DNA from: Paenibacillus rigui | Lineage (GTDB): Bacteria > Bacillota > Bacilli > Paenibacillales > NBRC-103111 | NCBI RefSeq assembly: GCF_002234615.1 | Contig: NZ_NMQW01000033.1 | Location: forward strand, 62,001-126,000 | Direction: 5' to 3' | Length of the DNA: 64,000 nt | Part shown: positions 35,088-44,441 of the stretch, piece after piece | Layout of the letters: every line of letters starts with the position of its first letter | Numbering within the stretch: position 1 is the stretch's first letter | Notes under the pieces: generated by a model | Databases searched by the model: none | Told to the model about the DNA's origin: nothing | Seen by the model: the letters and a program-made list of their open reading frames with translations, nothing else | Position numbers and translations under genes: made by a program

Positions 35088-35150
35088 TGGAAACACGCTT
35101 TATCTTTTTCTCACGCAAACCAACAATTTAACTTTCAGGAGGCATTTCTT

Positions 35151-36092
35151 ATGGGAATCAAACGTAAAAAGATTACCGTTGTCGGTGCGGGCTTCACTGG
35201 TGCAACAACTGCGCTTATGCTTGCACAAAAGGAGTTGGGCGACGTTGTCCTTCTGGACATCGCACCTTTGGAAAACCCTACAAAGGGTAAAGCGTTGGAC
35301 ATGATGGAGGCTTCCCCTGTACAAGGCTTCGACAGCAACATCGTTGGTACAGCTAACTACGAAGACGCTGCAGGATCCGACATCGTGATCATCACAGCGG
35401 GAATTGCTCGTAAACCAGGCATGAGCCGTGATGACCTCGTGAACACAAACGCGGGTATCGTGAAATCTGTATGCGAGAACGTAAAGAAATATTGTCCTGA
35501 ATCCATCGTTATCATCTTGAGCAACCCGGTTGATGCTATGACCTATGTAGCTTACGAGTCCTTGGGCTTCCCGAAAAACCGCGTTATCGGTCAATCCGGC
35601 GTATTGGATACGGCTCGTTACTGCACTTTCATCGCTCAAGAATTGAACGTATCGGTTGAGGACGTTCGCGGTTTCGTATTGGGCGGTCACGGCGACGACA
35701 TGGTTCCGCTCGTTAGGTACTCTAATGTCGGCGGTATCCCTATTGAGAAATTAATTCCTGCTGAGCGCATCGAAGCGATCGTACAGCGTACACGCACAGG
35801 TGGCGGCGAGATCGTAAACCTGCTGGGTAACGGCAGCGCCTACTACGCTCCGGCAGCTTCCCTGGTTCAAATGACGGAAGCGATCATCAAGGACAAAAAA
35901 CGTATCATTCCATCCATCGCATTGCTTCAAGGGGAGTATGGCTATAACAACCTGTTCATGGGCGTGCCTACTTTGCTTGGCGGCGAAGGGATTGAGAAAA
36001 TATTTGAATTGGAATTGCTTCCTGAAGAAAAAGCGGCTTTGGACAAATCCGCTGATTCCGTTCGCAACGTAATCAAAGTGGTAACCTTGTAA
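35151..36092 (+). CDS. mdh: Malate dehydrogenase
   Basis: 313 residues of the LDH-like type. NAD-binding [20 protein letters not shown] at the N terminus, [18 protein letters not shown] (about 80), the Asn/Arg region [10 protein letters not shown] (about 122) and catalytic His in [10 protein letters not shown] (about 180). Interconverts malate and oxaloacetate. TCAGGAGG is 8 bases upstream of the ATG. In B. subtilis phoP-phoR follow mdh directly; here they are 8.5 kb away. Confidence 0.96.
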   Translation: MGIKRKKITVVGAGFTGATTALMLAQKELGDVVLLDIAPLENPTKGKALDMMEASPVQGFDSNIVGTANYEDAAGSDIVIITAGIARKPGMSRDDLVNTNAGIVKSVCENVKKYCPESIVIILSNPVDAMTYVAYESLGFPKNRVIGQSGVLDTARYCTFIAQELNVSVEDVRGFVLGGHGDDMVPLVRYSNVGGIPIEKLIPAERIEAIVQRTRTGGGEIVNLLGNGSAYYAPAASLVQMTEAIIKDKKRIIPSIALLQGEYGYNNLFMGVPTLLGGEGIEKIFELELLPEEKAALDKSADSVRNVIKVVTL

Positions 36093-36111
36093 ACAGGGTT
36101 ACCTTGAATAG

Positions 36112-36152
36112 CAGCCCGTCTTCGCGCTTTGGCGAGGACGGGCTGTTTTTTT
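36112..36152 (+). terminator. Rho-independent terminator after mdh
   Basis: CAGCCCGTC and GACGGGCTG pair (with TCGC/GGCGA continuing the stem) and seven T follow. It closes the citZ-icd-mdh region 20 bases after the mdh stop. Confidence 0.92.
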
Positions 36153-36247
36153 GCTGTCAGATAAGGAACGAATTGCGATGAAATCCATAACTGCAAAGGA
36201 GCTCGGCATCTGTTGCATTGGCTGGATAAACCTGTTAAAATCAAAAA

Positions 36248-36265
36248 TGACTGACGAGTCAGTCA
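36248..36265. promoter_or_regulatory. Inverted repeat, candidate TetR operator
   Basis: TGACTGAC-GA-GTCAGTCA is a perfect 8-bp inverted repeat with a 2-base centre, 31 bp before the tetR-type start. Size and symmetry fit operators of TetR-family repressors that control their own gene and an efflux pump. Confidence 0.65.
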
Positions 36266-36295
36266 CAAGTGTTAACCGTGGATGGAGGGGAACTC

Positions 36296-36892
36296 ATGGG
36301 AGAAGAGAAAAAAGACGGGATCATTGAAGCCGCCCTGAAGCTGTTCGAAGAGCAAGGATACCACCAGACGAAGGTATCGGACATCGTACGTGCTGCGGGG
36401 GTGGCACAAGGGACTTTTTATTTGTATTTCCAAAGTAAAGAGGACCTGTTTCGAAGCATCGCCAAGTCGTGCCTGGAGGAAATTTCGGGGACTTTAAAGA
36501 AAGGGCCAGTTGACGGGCTGAATGATAACGAAGTGTTTTATCAAATGATTAAAAGCTGTCTTACCATTTACTATCACAACAAGACGATTCTGCGGATCAT
36601 TTATCGCAACGGAGTGGCATCGCAGGAAATCGCAGATATTTCCGAGGCTTTTTACAATGATATGATGTTGATTATTAAGCAATGCCTGCTGGAATCCGGT
36701 GAGTACCCCGATTATTCCGAGCAGCAGCTGGAGATTACGGCTTATGCCAAGATTGGCATGGTCGAGCTTGTGGCATACCAGTGGTTTGTCGTAAGAAATT
36801 GCGGACCTGAACATATTGACTGCATAGCGCAAACGATAACTGGCATGGGGAATGGCTGTAAAACGGGATTGCCGGGAGTGAACGGTGCATGA
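36296..36892 (+). CDS. TetR-family repressor
   Basis: 198 residues. N-terminal TetR helix-turn-helix: IIEAALKLFEEQGYHQTKVS followed by DIVRAAGVAQGTFYLYFQSK. The remainder is helical, as in ligand-binding domains. GGAGGGG is 5 bases before the chosen ATG; an upstream start within the frame has no such site. Its stop overlaps the start of the RND gene (ATGA), so it is coupled to it. The inverted repeat upstream points to autoregulation. B. subtilis YerO-swrC is a comparable pair. Confidence 0.9.
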   Translation: MGEEKKDGIIEAALKLFEEQGYHQTKVSDIVRAAGVAQGTFYLYFQSKEDLFRSIAKSCLEEISGTLKKGPVDGLNDNEVFYQMIKSCLTIYYHNKTILRIIYRNGVASQEIADISEAFYNDMMLIIKQCLLESGEYPDYSEQQLEITAYAKIGMVELVAYQWFVVRNCGPEHIDCIAQTITGMGNGCKTGLPGVNGA

Positions 36893-39800
36893 TAGCCAAG
36901 CTGATACAATACCGGAAGGTGACGCTGCTGTTCTTCTTGATGGCTATTATTATGGGGATTGTCAACATTGTCACACTCAAGCAGCGAGAAAATCCCGAGA
37001 TTGACTTGACTGTAGCCTTGGTAAAAACCGTATATCCCGGGGCGTCTCCCGAAAAAGTGGAGCAGTTCGTGACGCAGCCGCTGGAACAAAAAATAAAGGA
37101 AATGAGCGATATTTCCAAGCTGACCTCGACCTCCATGGCGAACGTATCCATCATTAACGTAGAGATCAAGCCGGATACGGATATCAAGCGTGCTTGGGAT
37201 ACGCTGCGGCAGAAGGTACAGGCCGGGGAAAGTGAGCTCCCGGATGAGGCGAATAAGCCTGAAGTGAATGATGATCTTGGTAAAATAGCCGAGCAAATCC
37301 TTCATTTTACTGTGAACACACCGGAAGAGCTGGAGCCTTTGAGGCCTACACTGGATATTTGGAAAAAGCAGCTGAGCACGCTACCCGGGGTCAGCAACGT
37401 GGAAATCGTCGGTCTGCCGGACCAGGAGGTCGCTGTCACGTTGAATACGGCAAAGCTGGATACGTTCAAGCTGCCGTGGACGGCCGTTGCCCAGGCACTG
37501 AAAAACCGACATGACCGCGTACCTCTAGGGACCGTAGATAAGTCGACCCAGTCCTTCTATGTCAATATGAACAAGGAATGGACGACAGCGGCGGAAGTCG
37601 GGAACACCGATATTCTTGGCTTACCGAACGGCAATTCCTTGAAGGTGAAGGATGTCGCGGATATTAAGCTGCGCCCTAAAAAGTCCGAGGTCAGCGTGCT
37701 TCACAATGGAAAGCCGACGCTGGATCTGGTTATTAATGCCGAGAAGGGGGCGGATATCCCCGATCTACAGAAGCGGATTGACGGCAAGGTAGCCGAGCTG
37801 AAGCCTCAGCTGCCGTCTACCGTGGAGTTATCGTCACTTTTTACGCAAAAAGAGAGTCTGGACCACTTGTTCAAGGAGCTTGGCAGAGAGCTGCTCATAG
37901 GGATAGCGGCCGTTATCGTGGTATGCTCCATGGGCTTGACCTTCGGTACCTCATGGATTGTGGCGCTGGCGATTCCCGTATCCATTACAATTGGGTTTAT
38001 TCCGGTAGAGCTGATGGGCATAGATCTCAATCAGATTACGGTAGTCGCGATTGTGATTGTGCTGGGGATTCTCGTGGATGACGCCATCGTTGTGAACGAT
38101 AATATTCAGCGGCGGCTGCAGCTTGGGGATTCTCCAGCCAAGGCTTCGCTTGAAGGGAGCCGGGATGTTGCGATATCTATTCTTACCGCGACGATCGCTA
38201 CAGCGGCAGCGTTTCTCCCCCTGTTCTTCTTAAAAGGCAACATCGGAAGCTTCATCCGTCCGCTGCCTGTCGTTATTTCACTGACGCTTGCAGCATCGAT
38301 GGCTATGTCTCTGACAATTATTCCGATCTTCCGTCAATGGGTCGGGGAAAGGGCGATGCGCAGGCTGGGAAGGGCGGTAACTTCCGCGAATGCGGAAGGA
38401 AGAAGCCAGGAACCTGTCGAGAAGGAGCAGACGCCCGGCATTCTGGGCAAGCCGATTCAACGGCTGAGTCTGTTTTACGGCCGCCAAATTCATCGTATCC
38501 TGAAAAGACCGCTGCTGACGGGAATCGTCGCTTTATTGATCGGAACGAGCAGCTTCGGGCTGCTGCCTCTGCTAGGCGTACAGTATTTCCCGCCGGCGGA
38601 AAAGGACGAAATGCTCATCGACTTCAAACTGCCGACGGGCAGAGTATTTGCGGAGACGGAGTATACGATGGCCAAAGCGGAGGAATGGATGCGGCAGCAA
38701 AAAGGGGTCGTGTTCGTATCCGCCTACTCCGGGCGTTCAACACCGAGGTTTTATTATTCCGAGTCGGATCAATCGGGGACGGATGTAGGACAGCTTTTTG
38801 TCAAAATCGATTTGAAGGTCATTCATACGAAGGAAGTCATTTCGTCCTGGAGGGAGCAGCTGAAGACAATGTTCCCTGAGGATATCCAAATCACGCCGAG
38901 AGAGCTGGAGCAGGGGCCGCCTGTTGGGGCGCCGATCGCCCTGAGGATTAGCGGCAACGACCTGGCACAGCTGCGCCAAATTTCTACGGATATTCAGGGG
39001 GTGCTGTCCCGAATTCCGGGAGCCATCAGCGTGACGGATGATGTGGGAACGGACATGAAAACCTATGAGGTGAAGCCGGATCCGGCCAAGCTGAATGTGT
39101 TCAACGTGAATGAGAAGGATCTGTCTCAAACGCTGCGCATCGCTACCGAGGGCTTGGAAGTCACGACGCTGCAGAAGGGCGAAGACTCACTGGACGTAAC
39201 CTTGTTTGCGAGGGAGGAGTCGGCCGACCCTGTTGAGCAGATGAACAATATGTATGTTCCTATTCAGAATGGGGGAACGATTCGGGTTCGCGAGCTGGGG
39301 ACGATTACCCCGGGAAGTATGATCAAATCGATCCATCATTTGAACCAGACACGAACGATTACGATTCGCAGCTTCGCACAGGATCGGCTGCCGGATGAGA
39401 TTGTGAAGGATTTTAAGATGGAGATGAGCCATTACGCGATGCCAGCCGGCTATACGATCGAATACGGCGGGGAAAATGAAGAGCGCAACGATGCGTTCGC
39501 CTCGATTGGGAAGCTGTCGATTATCGTCGTGCTGCTTATTTATATCATCATGGTTATGCAGTTTTACTCATTATCGATCCCGCTGCTCATCCTGTCTACC
39601 GTTTATTTGGCTGCGGGCGGAGCCGTGATCGGGCTGTTCCTCACGAATTCGCCGATCGGGTTTATGGCCCTGATGGGGCTCGTCAGCTTGGCGGGGATTG
39701 TGGTTCGTAACGGAATCATCCTGATTGAATTTATCGAGCAGGCTAGAGAGCGAGGGCTCCCGTTGTACGAAGCCGTATCGGAGGCCGGGAAAGCCAGGCT

Positions 39801-40044
39801 GAGACCGATTTTGCTGACGATGGCAACCGCGATTGGAGGCTTGCTGCCGATGACCATTATGGGAGGAAATCTGTGGCGGCCGATGGGGATTACGATTATT
39901 TCGGGCTTGATTTACTCGACTTTGCTTACTTTGATCGTTGTTCCGTGCCTCTTCGTCATTTTGGCGAAATGGCGTGACGCAAGGGATATGAAAAAAGGCA
40001 AGCCTGTGAACAGGCACACGAATGGGACGGTTCATTCCAGCTAA
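36889..40044 (+). CDS. RND-family efflux transporter (SwrC/YerP-like)
   Basis: 1051 residues, AcrB-type proton-driven exporter. One N-terminal transmembrane helix, a large extracytoplasmic loop, a block of helices (about 325-500) with VVVAIVIVLGILVDDAIVVN containing the Asp pair of helix 4, a second loop, and a final helix block (about 875-1030). An internal basic/acidic linker lies at about 485-525. Firmicute members export surfactants, detergents or acriflavine. No membrane-fusion protein or outer-membrane factor is encoded nearby, as expected for a Gram-positive. Confidence 0.92.
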   Translation: MIAKLIQYRKVTLLFFLMAIIMGIVNIVTLKQRENPEIDLTVALVKTVYPGASPEKVEQFVTQPLEQKIKEMSDISKLTSTSMANVSIINVEIKPDTDIKRAWDTLRQKVQAGESELPDEANKPEVNDDLGKIAEQILHFTVNTPEELEPLRPTLDIWKKQLSTLPGVSNVEIVGLPDQEVAVTLNTAKLDTFKLPWTAVAQALKNRHDRVPLGTVDKSTQSFYVNMNKEWTTAAEVGNTDILGLPNGNSLKVKDVADIKLRPKKSEVSVLHNGKPTLDLVINAEKGADIPDLQKRIDGKVAELKPQLPSTVELSSLFTQKESLDHLFKELGRELLIGIAAVIVVCSMGLTFGTSWIVALAIPVSITIGFIPVELMGIDLNQITVVAIVIVLGILVDDAIVVNDNIQRRLQLGDSPAKASLEGSRDVAISILTATIATAAAFLPLFFLKGNIGSFIRPLPVVISLTLAASMAMSLTIIPIFRQWVGERAMRRLGRAVTSANAEGRSQEPVEKEQTPGILGKPIQRLSLFYGRQIHRILKRPLLTGIVALLIGTSSFGLLPLLGVQYFPPAEKDEMLIDFKLPTGRVFAETEYTMAKAEEWMRQQKGVVFVSAYSGRSTPRFYYSESDQSGTDVGQLFVKIDLKVIHTKEVISSWREQLKTMFPEDIQITPRELEQGPPVGAPIALRISGNDLAQLRQISTDIQGVLSRIPGAISVTDDVGTDMKTYEVKPDPAKLNVFNVNEKDLSQTLRIATEGLEVTTLQKGEDSLDVTLFAREESADPVEQMNNMYVPIQNGGTIRVRELGTITPGSMIKSIHHLNQTRTITIRSFAQDRLPDEIVKDFKMEMSHYAMPAGYTIEYGGENEERNDAFASIGKLSIIVVLLIYIIMVMQFYSLSIPLLILSTVYLAAGGAVIGLFLTNSPIGFMALMGLVSLAGIVVRNGIILIEFIEQARERGLPLYEAVSEAGKARLRPILLTMATAIGGLLPMTIMGGNLWRPMGITIISGLIYSTLLTLIVVPCLFVILAKWRDARDMKKGKPVNRHTNGTVHSS

Positions 40045-40088
40045 AATTTGCTTCCACCATTTGCATAGGCTCGTTTTCATCAGGTATA

Positions 40089-40105
40089 CTTAATATTATA
40101 TTAAG
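40089..40105. promoter_or_regulatory. AT-rich palindrome over promoter of the 4-TM gene
   Basis: CTTAATA-TTA-TATTAAG, a perfect 7-bp inverted repeat, overlaps the likely -10 element TATACT (40085-40090) and ends 22 bases before the start codon. It could be an operator for an unidentified regulator. Confidence 0.45.
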
Positions 40106-40126
40106 TTGAAAAATGGGGGCTTACCA

Positions 40127-40543
40127 ATGAACCAAGTATTTTTGTATTTACATGTTTTGGCAGCTGCTCTAATGGGCGTGTACCTGATGTTTCCGTTCTT
40201 GGCTCAGCGGATTCAAGTGCTTCCGGGACAAGGTCAATTCGGTTTTCTAAGCGTATTGTTCGCTGCGAACCGGGTCGGTCAGCTGGCTCTGGTTATTTCC
40301 CTACTGACGGGCGGATATTTGGTCGGTAAAGCGGGCTTGTCCGTCGCCTGGATGGTTATCGTTGTTGTGCTTTTCTTAGCCTTAGGAGCCCTGACAGGCG
40401 TGCTGGGCAGTGCAATGCGCAAAGCATTGGCTGATCCTAACGGCGGTTCGATCGGCACTTATGCCGGTAAAATCAAGTCGGTCAGCGTGATCTCCGGCAT
40501 TTTGTTCTTCGTGCTTCTTACCCTGATGATGTTCCGCTTCTAG
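40127..40543 (+). CDS. Four-helix membrane protein, unknown
   Basis: 138 residues with four clear transmembrane segments (about 5-24, 46-64, 70-92, 117-136). The first, FLYLHVLAAALMGVYLMFPF, contains a His that could bind haem or metal as in DUF2269-like proteins, but I do not recognise the family with certainty. The ATG has GGGGG 9 bases upstream; an ATG seven codons earlier lacks a ribosome binding site. Single gene with its own terminator. Confidence 0.72.
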   Translation: MNQVFLYLHVLAAALMGVYLMFPFLAQRIQVLPGQGQFGFLSVLFAANRVGQLALVISLLTGGYLVGKAGLSVAWMVIVVVLFLALGALTGVLGSAMRKALADPNGGSIGTYAGKIKSVSVISGILFFVLLTLMMFRF

Positions 40544-40549
40544 TTCTAC

Positions 40550-40590
40550 ACAAAAGCCCAAAGGCCTTGCAGCCCTTGGGCTTTTGTGTT
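40550..40590 (+). terminator. Rho-independent terminator
   Basis: ACAAAAGCCCAA pairs with TTGGGCTTTTGT, with an inner GG/CC, starting 7 bases after the stop of the four-helix protein. Strong on both strands. Confidence 0.88.
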
Positions 40591-40631
40591 GCCGAGCGAC
40601 CAGCGAGAGAGGCCATTAAGATGTAAAAAGC

Positions 40632-40765
40632 GCAGCGGAGGGGAAGGGGAGGTGTCGGAGGAACGAAGTGCTCGCCTTTGAAATCGTGAAATGACCTATA
40701 CATCTATAAAATAAAATTTCACGATTTCAACAGCGACCGGAGACACCTTCCCTTCCTCGCAGCGC
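40632..40765 (+). repeat. Structured dispersed repeat, copy C
   Basis: The outer arms GGAAGGGGAGGTGTC and GACACCTTCCCTTCC pair almost perfectly. The inner arms GAAATCGTGAAAT and ATTTCACGATTTC pair perfectly. Between them lies the conserved asymmetric loop GTGCTCGCCTTTG on one side and CAACAGCGACCGGA on the other. The stems have no sequence in common with copies A, B and D. Confidence 0.8.
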
Positions 40766-40806
40766 CTACCTTTTTACCGAATCCCCATCTCTTATCGCCG
40801 CCTCAA

Positions 40807-40840
40807 CAAAAAAGCCCGAGGCTGCCGCCCCGGGCTTTTC
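40807..40840 (-). terminator. Rho-independent terminator of the YfbR-like gene
   Basis: On the minus strand GCCCGGGG and CCTCGGGC pair around a short loop and are followed by six to seven T. It lies immediately after the stop codon at 40843. Confidence 0.88.
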
Positions 40841-40842
40841 GC

Positions 40843-41445
40843 TCATTCCTCCGATAGTTCATCCAGCGTTTTCTCCAGACTCGGCGCCAAATGCTCAAGA
40901 AAAAATGCCAATTCCGGCATATTCAAGTCTTGTATCGATTGCTCAATCTGTTTCTTCGCGCTGCCGAATTCTTTATTGCCTGCGGACAGCTCTGTTACGC
41001 ATTTCAAATAAGCGTCAAGCAGGTCGGCGGCCTTCACATATTTTTTAAGCTCGGGCTCGGCAGAAGCTTTTTTCGTATCGATCAGCGGCTCATAGACGGA
41101 ACGGAGCTTCTCAGGGATCATATCCATGAGCCTTTCGGCCGCCATCTGCTCGATCTCGCGAAAGTTCGATAATATTTTAGGGTTATGATGCTTGACCGGG
41201 GTAGGAATGTCTCCTGTAAAAACCTCGGTTGCATCGTGAAACAGCGCCATGCTGACAATCCGGTCCGTGGGCACCTGACGGTCGAATACTTCATTGGCGA
41301 TGGTGCACAACACATGCGTCAGGATAGCGACGTGAAACGAATGCTCAGCCACATTCTCCTTTACGGTATTGCGCATCAAGCTCCAGCGTTCAATGTAGCG
41401 CAGGCGGTACATATAAGCGAAAAAATGACTATCCATCGTTCTCAT
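40843..41445 (-). CDS. yfbR: HD-domain 5'-deoxynucleotidase (YfbR-like)
   Basis: 200 residues. HD-superfamily fold with all metal ligands: NVAEHSFHVAILTH (His about 33), ALFHDATEVFTGDIPTPVKH (His-Asp about 69-70) and a late Asp in KAADLLDAYL (about 140). The opening MDSHFFAYMYRLRYIERWSL matches YfbR, which dephosphorylates deoxynucleoside monophosphates such as dTMP and dUMP. Translation may start at this ATG or three codons later; neither has a strong ribosome binding site. The next gene upstream in the same direction is the polysaccharide deacetylase, 10 bases away. Confidence 0.88.
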   Translation of the reverse strand: MRTMDSHFFAYMYRLRYIERWSLMRNTVKENVAEHSFHVAILTHVLCTIANEVFDRQVPTDRIVSMALFHDATEVFTGDIPTPVKHHNPKILSNFREIEQMAAERLMDMIPEKLRSVYEPLIDTKKASAEPELKKYVKAADLLDAYLKCVTELSAGNKEFGSAKKQIEQSIQDLNMPELAFFLEHLAPSLEKTLDELSEE

Positions 41446-41455
41446 CCCATTCTGT

Positions 41456-42610
41456 TTACTTCTTCACCGTTGGTGACTGCTGTACGGAAAAGCTTTGTAC
41501 ATTAGGATTATACACGATTTGGGAACCGATGACAGTCTCTAAATCTTTCAACGCGATGTAGAGCTTGTTATTTTTCATATAAAGAGGCTTTTGGATAGAT
41601 ATCGGCGGTTTGGCAGAAAGCGAGGTCAGCTTGGAGCTGTTGACGCTTCCGCTCCACTGCAACGTCTGGTACTGAATCGATACATGTCCGCCGCTCGACA
41701 GAGCTGCTTTGCCGCCTAATTGGTTCATCGTTTCGATTAAGGGAACCTCTGTAGAGGGAGGATTCGGAGCTACGACCCGCCTCATGATGGACGTGTCCAG
41801 TCCTTCCGGACTTATCGCGCTGTTGCCTGCGTTAATTCTGGGAAGCTGCATCGGGTCAAGCTGTCTCGTCACCATCTCCGGTACCACTGTAAAGGCATAA
41901 TTCATACCGCCTTCGTGGATATATCCGATGGAAGTCTTATCATAGATGCCGTACGGATAAGCATAGGAATCGATAGGCTCTGGATAGAGCTCCGCCAGCT
42001 TGGCGACGCAGGCTTGGGTGTCGGTAATGACTCTCTGTTTGTACTCCTCGTCGGTTTCCCTTTTCCCGTTATTCACCATGCGTCCGATCAGCGCGGCATT
42101 GCCGTCGGGGAGCTTGTAATGAAAGTTGTGCGTATGGCACTGCGCGTCAATGAAATTCGTATCGCTTGTCATTTCGATAATGTCATCCCGTGACATGGAC
42201 GGAATGTAGCTGGCGAGGGGATTCTCCAGGTCGTTCGTAATCACGAAATTGACCGCAGGAATGCGCATGCTTTTTAAAATCGGATAAGCGTTTACATAAA
42301 AGCTTTCGTACCCGTCGTCGAACGTAACCAGCACGGCATTGTTAGGAACGGAGGCACCCTGCATGTAGTCTTTGAACTGACGGAGGGTTATGAATTGGTA
42401 GCCCTTCTTCTTCAACAGCGTTAATTGGTCTTGAAAAAGCTTGGTTGTGATCGTTCCGCCGCTTTTGGCATCGTCGTCCACATGGTGATACATAATGACT
42501 GCCACTTGATCCTTATATAGGACATTGGACTTAGCTGCATCCAAGGAAGGGAGAAGGAGGCCAAGCCCGATAACGCTCAGGATGACGGCCTTAAGAGTGA
42601 GCTTGTTCAT
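41456..42610 (-). CDS. Secreted polysaccharide deacetylase (NodB domain)
   Basis: 384 residues. A signal peptide (MNKLTLKAVILSVIGLGLLL, cleaved probably after LDA) exports it. The carbohydrate esterase 4 / NodB domain shows VIMYHHV (about 40), LVTFDDGYESF (about 96, catalytic and metal Asp) and QCHTHNFHY (about 156, metal His). The last 80 residues resemble the copper-amine-oxidase N-terminal-like stalk found in Paenibacillus surface proteins. It probably removes N-acetyl groups from peptidoglycan or another wall glycan. The start was moved 10 codons in from the longest frame, to the beginning of the signal peptide. Confidence 0.85.
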   Translation of the reverse strand: MNKLTLKAVILSVIGLGLLLPSLDAAKSNVLYKDQVAVIMYHHVDDDAKSGGTITTKLFQDQLTLLKKKGYQFITLRQFKDYMQGASVPNNAVLVTFDDGYESFYVNAYPILKSMRIPAVNFVITNDLENPLASYIPSMSRDDIIEMTSDTNFIDAQCHTHNFHYKLPDGNAALIGRMVNNGKRETDEEYKQRVITDTQACVAKLAELYPEPIDSYAYPYGIYDKTSIGYIHEGGMNYAFTVVPEMVTRQLDPMQLPRINAGNSAISPEGLDTSIMRRVVAPNPPSTEVPLIETMNQLGGKAALSSGGHVSIQYQTLQWSGSVNSSKLTSLSAKPPISIQKPLYMKNNKLYIALKDLETVIGSQIVYNPNVQSFSVQQSPTVKK

Positions 42611-42785
42611 GACGAATGATACCCCTTGTTTTATAGTCATATTTTCCTAGTTTGTCATACATTAATTCTATCATTGCATGTAAATTCCTTCTATGGGTCA
42701 GACAAGCTTTACAAAAATTTGATAGCGCCTGTTTCCTTCCTGGTTAAGCCCCTATTTGTCCCGGGAACGCCGTATTTGCTTGTTT

Positions 42786-42814
42786 TTGATCGTTGTCGAG
42801 TATGCTATTATATA
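42786..42814 (+). promoter_or_regulatory. Sigma-A promoter of fumarase
   Basis: TTGATC, 17 bases, TATATA, ending 64 bases before the fumarase ATG in the divergent gap. The remaining upstream bases (42611-42785) hold no other recognisable element. Confidence 0.5.
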
Positions 42815-42878
42815 CATATGTGCTTTTATACAAAAATATCGAAGCTGGGCTTTCATTCGGAAGGGAGATTTTTTATTT

Positions 42879-44414
42879 ATGCAGCATTTTCAAGAGAGCG
42901 TTTATAAACTCATTGTAGAAACATCCACGAATCTGCCGGCTGACGTACGCCGTGCGATTCAAGCGGCTCAAGAGCGGGAGGATGCCGGAACGCGCTCCGC
43001 GATTTCCTTATCCACGATCGCAAATAACATCGATATGGCCGAATGCAACGTTTCCCCCATCTGTCAGGACACGGGGATGCCGACTTTCATCATTCATACG
43101 CCTGTAGGCGCGAATCAAATCGTCATGAAAAAGCAAATTCTGGAGGCTGTCGCGCTAGCCACGAAAAACAGCAAGCTTCGCTCCAACTCGGTTGATTCCT
43201 TGACCGGGTCCAATACAGGCGACAACCTTGGGCCGGGTACGCCTGTGATTCATTTCGAACAATGGGAACGGGACGACATCGAAGTGAAGCTGATTCTTAA
43301 AGGCGGCGGCTGTGAGAACAAGAACATTCAATACAGTCTTCCGACGGAGCTGGAAGGACTCGGCAAAGCTGGCCGTGACCTCGACGGTATCCGCAAATGC
43401 ATTATGCATGCCGTCTATCAGGCGCAAGGACAAGGCTGCAGCGCGGGCTTTATCGGCGTAGGCATCGGCGGCGACCGGACGAGCGGCTATGAGCTGGCGA
43501 AGCACCAATTGTTCCGCCGTGTAGACGATGTGAATCCGAATGAAGAGCTGCGCAAGCTTGAAGATTACATTATGGAAAATGCGAACAAGCTCGGCATCGG
43601 CACGATGGGCTTCGGCGGCCAAGTATCCTTGCTCGGCTGTAAGATCGGCGTGGCGAACCGCCTGCCGGCCAGCTTCTTCGTTTCTGTGGCATACAACTGC
43701 TGGGCGTTCCGCAGACAAGGCGTGCTCTTGAACGCAAGCAGCGGCGAGATTCAGGAATGGATTTATCCGAGCGGCGATACCGTTTCGATGAAGCAGGAGG
43801 CTGCTGCGGCAAGCGAGGAGACGACCGAACGCCGTGAAGTGGTGCTGCAAACGCCGATCTCCGAGGAGCAAATCCGTCAGCTGCGCGTAGGCGATGTGGT
43901 TATCATCAATGGACCGATGTATACAGGACGCGATGCGCTGCACAAATATTTGATGGATCACGATGCGCCGGTTGATTTGAACGGTGCTGCGATTTATCAC
44001 TGTGGGCCGGTTATGTCGAAGGATGAGAACGGGGAATGGCACGTAAGAGCTGCCGGACCTACAACAAGCAGCCGCGAGGAGCCGTACCAAGGCACGATCA
44101 TTAAGAAGTTCGGCATTCGCGCCGTGATCGGTAAGGGCGGTATGGGCGCCAAAACATTGGCCGCACTGCAGGAGCATGGCGCCGTTTATTTGAACGCAAT
44201 CGGCGGAGCAGCACAATATTATGCACGCTGCTTCAAGAAGGTGAACGGCGTAGACTTTTTGGAATTCGGCACGCCGGAAGCGATGTGGCATTTGCAAACA
44301 GAAGGCTTCGCGGCTATTGTAACCATGGATTCGCACGGAAACAGCCTGCATGCTGAAGTCGACAAAAACTCGCTGGAGAAGCTGTCCCAGTTCAAAGAGC
44401 CGGTTTTTGCCTAA
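42879..44414 (+). CDS. fum: Class I fumarate hydratase (iron-sulfur)
   Basis: 511 residues, fused alpha and beta parts as in E. coli FumA. Interconverts fumarate and malate. The first [4Fe-4S] ligand is Cys 62 in SPICQDTGMPTF; others lie in GGGCENKNIQYSL (about 150) and GQGCSAGFIGVGIGGDRTSG (about 190). The C-terminal swivelling domain has GPMYTGRDALHKY and IGKGGMGAKTLAAL. The ATG with AAGGGAG upstream was chosen; the frame extends 41 codons further without support. Class II FumC is the usual Bacillus enzyme, so the class I form is worth noting. Confidence 0.92.
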   Translation: MQHFQESVYKLIVETSTNLPADVRRAIQAAQEREDAGTRSAISLSTIANNIDMAECNVSPICQDTGMPTFIIHTPVGANQIVMKKQILEAVALATKNSKLRSNSVDSLTGSNTGDNLGPGTPVIHFEQWERDDIEVKLILKGGGCENKNIQYSLPTELEGLGKAGRDLDGIRKCIMHAVYQAQGQGCSAGFIGVGIGGDRTSGYELAKHQLFRRVDDVNPNEELRKLEDYIMENANKLGIGTMGFGGQVSLLGCKIGVANRLPASFFVSVAYNCWAFRRQGVLLNASSGEIQEWIYPSGDTVSMKQEAAAASEETTERREVVLQTPISEEQIRQLRVGDVVIINGPMYTGRDALHKYLMDHDAPVDLNGAAIYHCGPVMSKDENGEWHVRAAGPTTSSREEPYQGTIIKKFGIRAVIGKGGMGAKTLAALQEHGAVYLNAIGGAAQYYARCFKKVNGVDFLEFGTPEAMWHLQTEGFAAIVTMDSHGNSLHAEVDKNSLEKLSQFKEPVFA

Positions 44415-44441
44415 TATATAACGAAACGATTCGGATGAGAG

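Noticed and set aside
42756-42878. 41-codon extension of fumarase
   Set aside because: It overlaps the likely promoter, and AAGGGAG precedes the ATG at 42879 where homology to class I fumarases begins.
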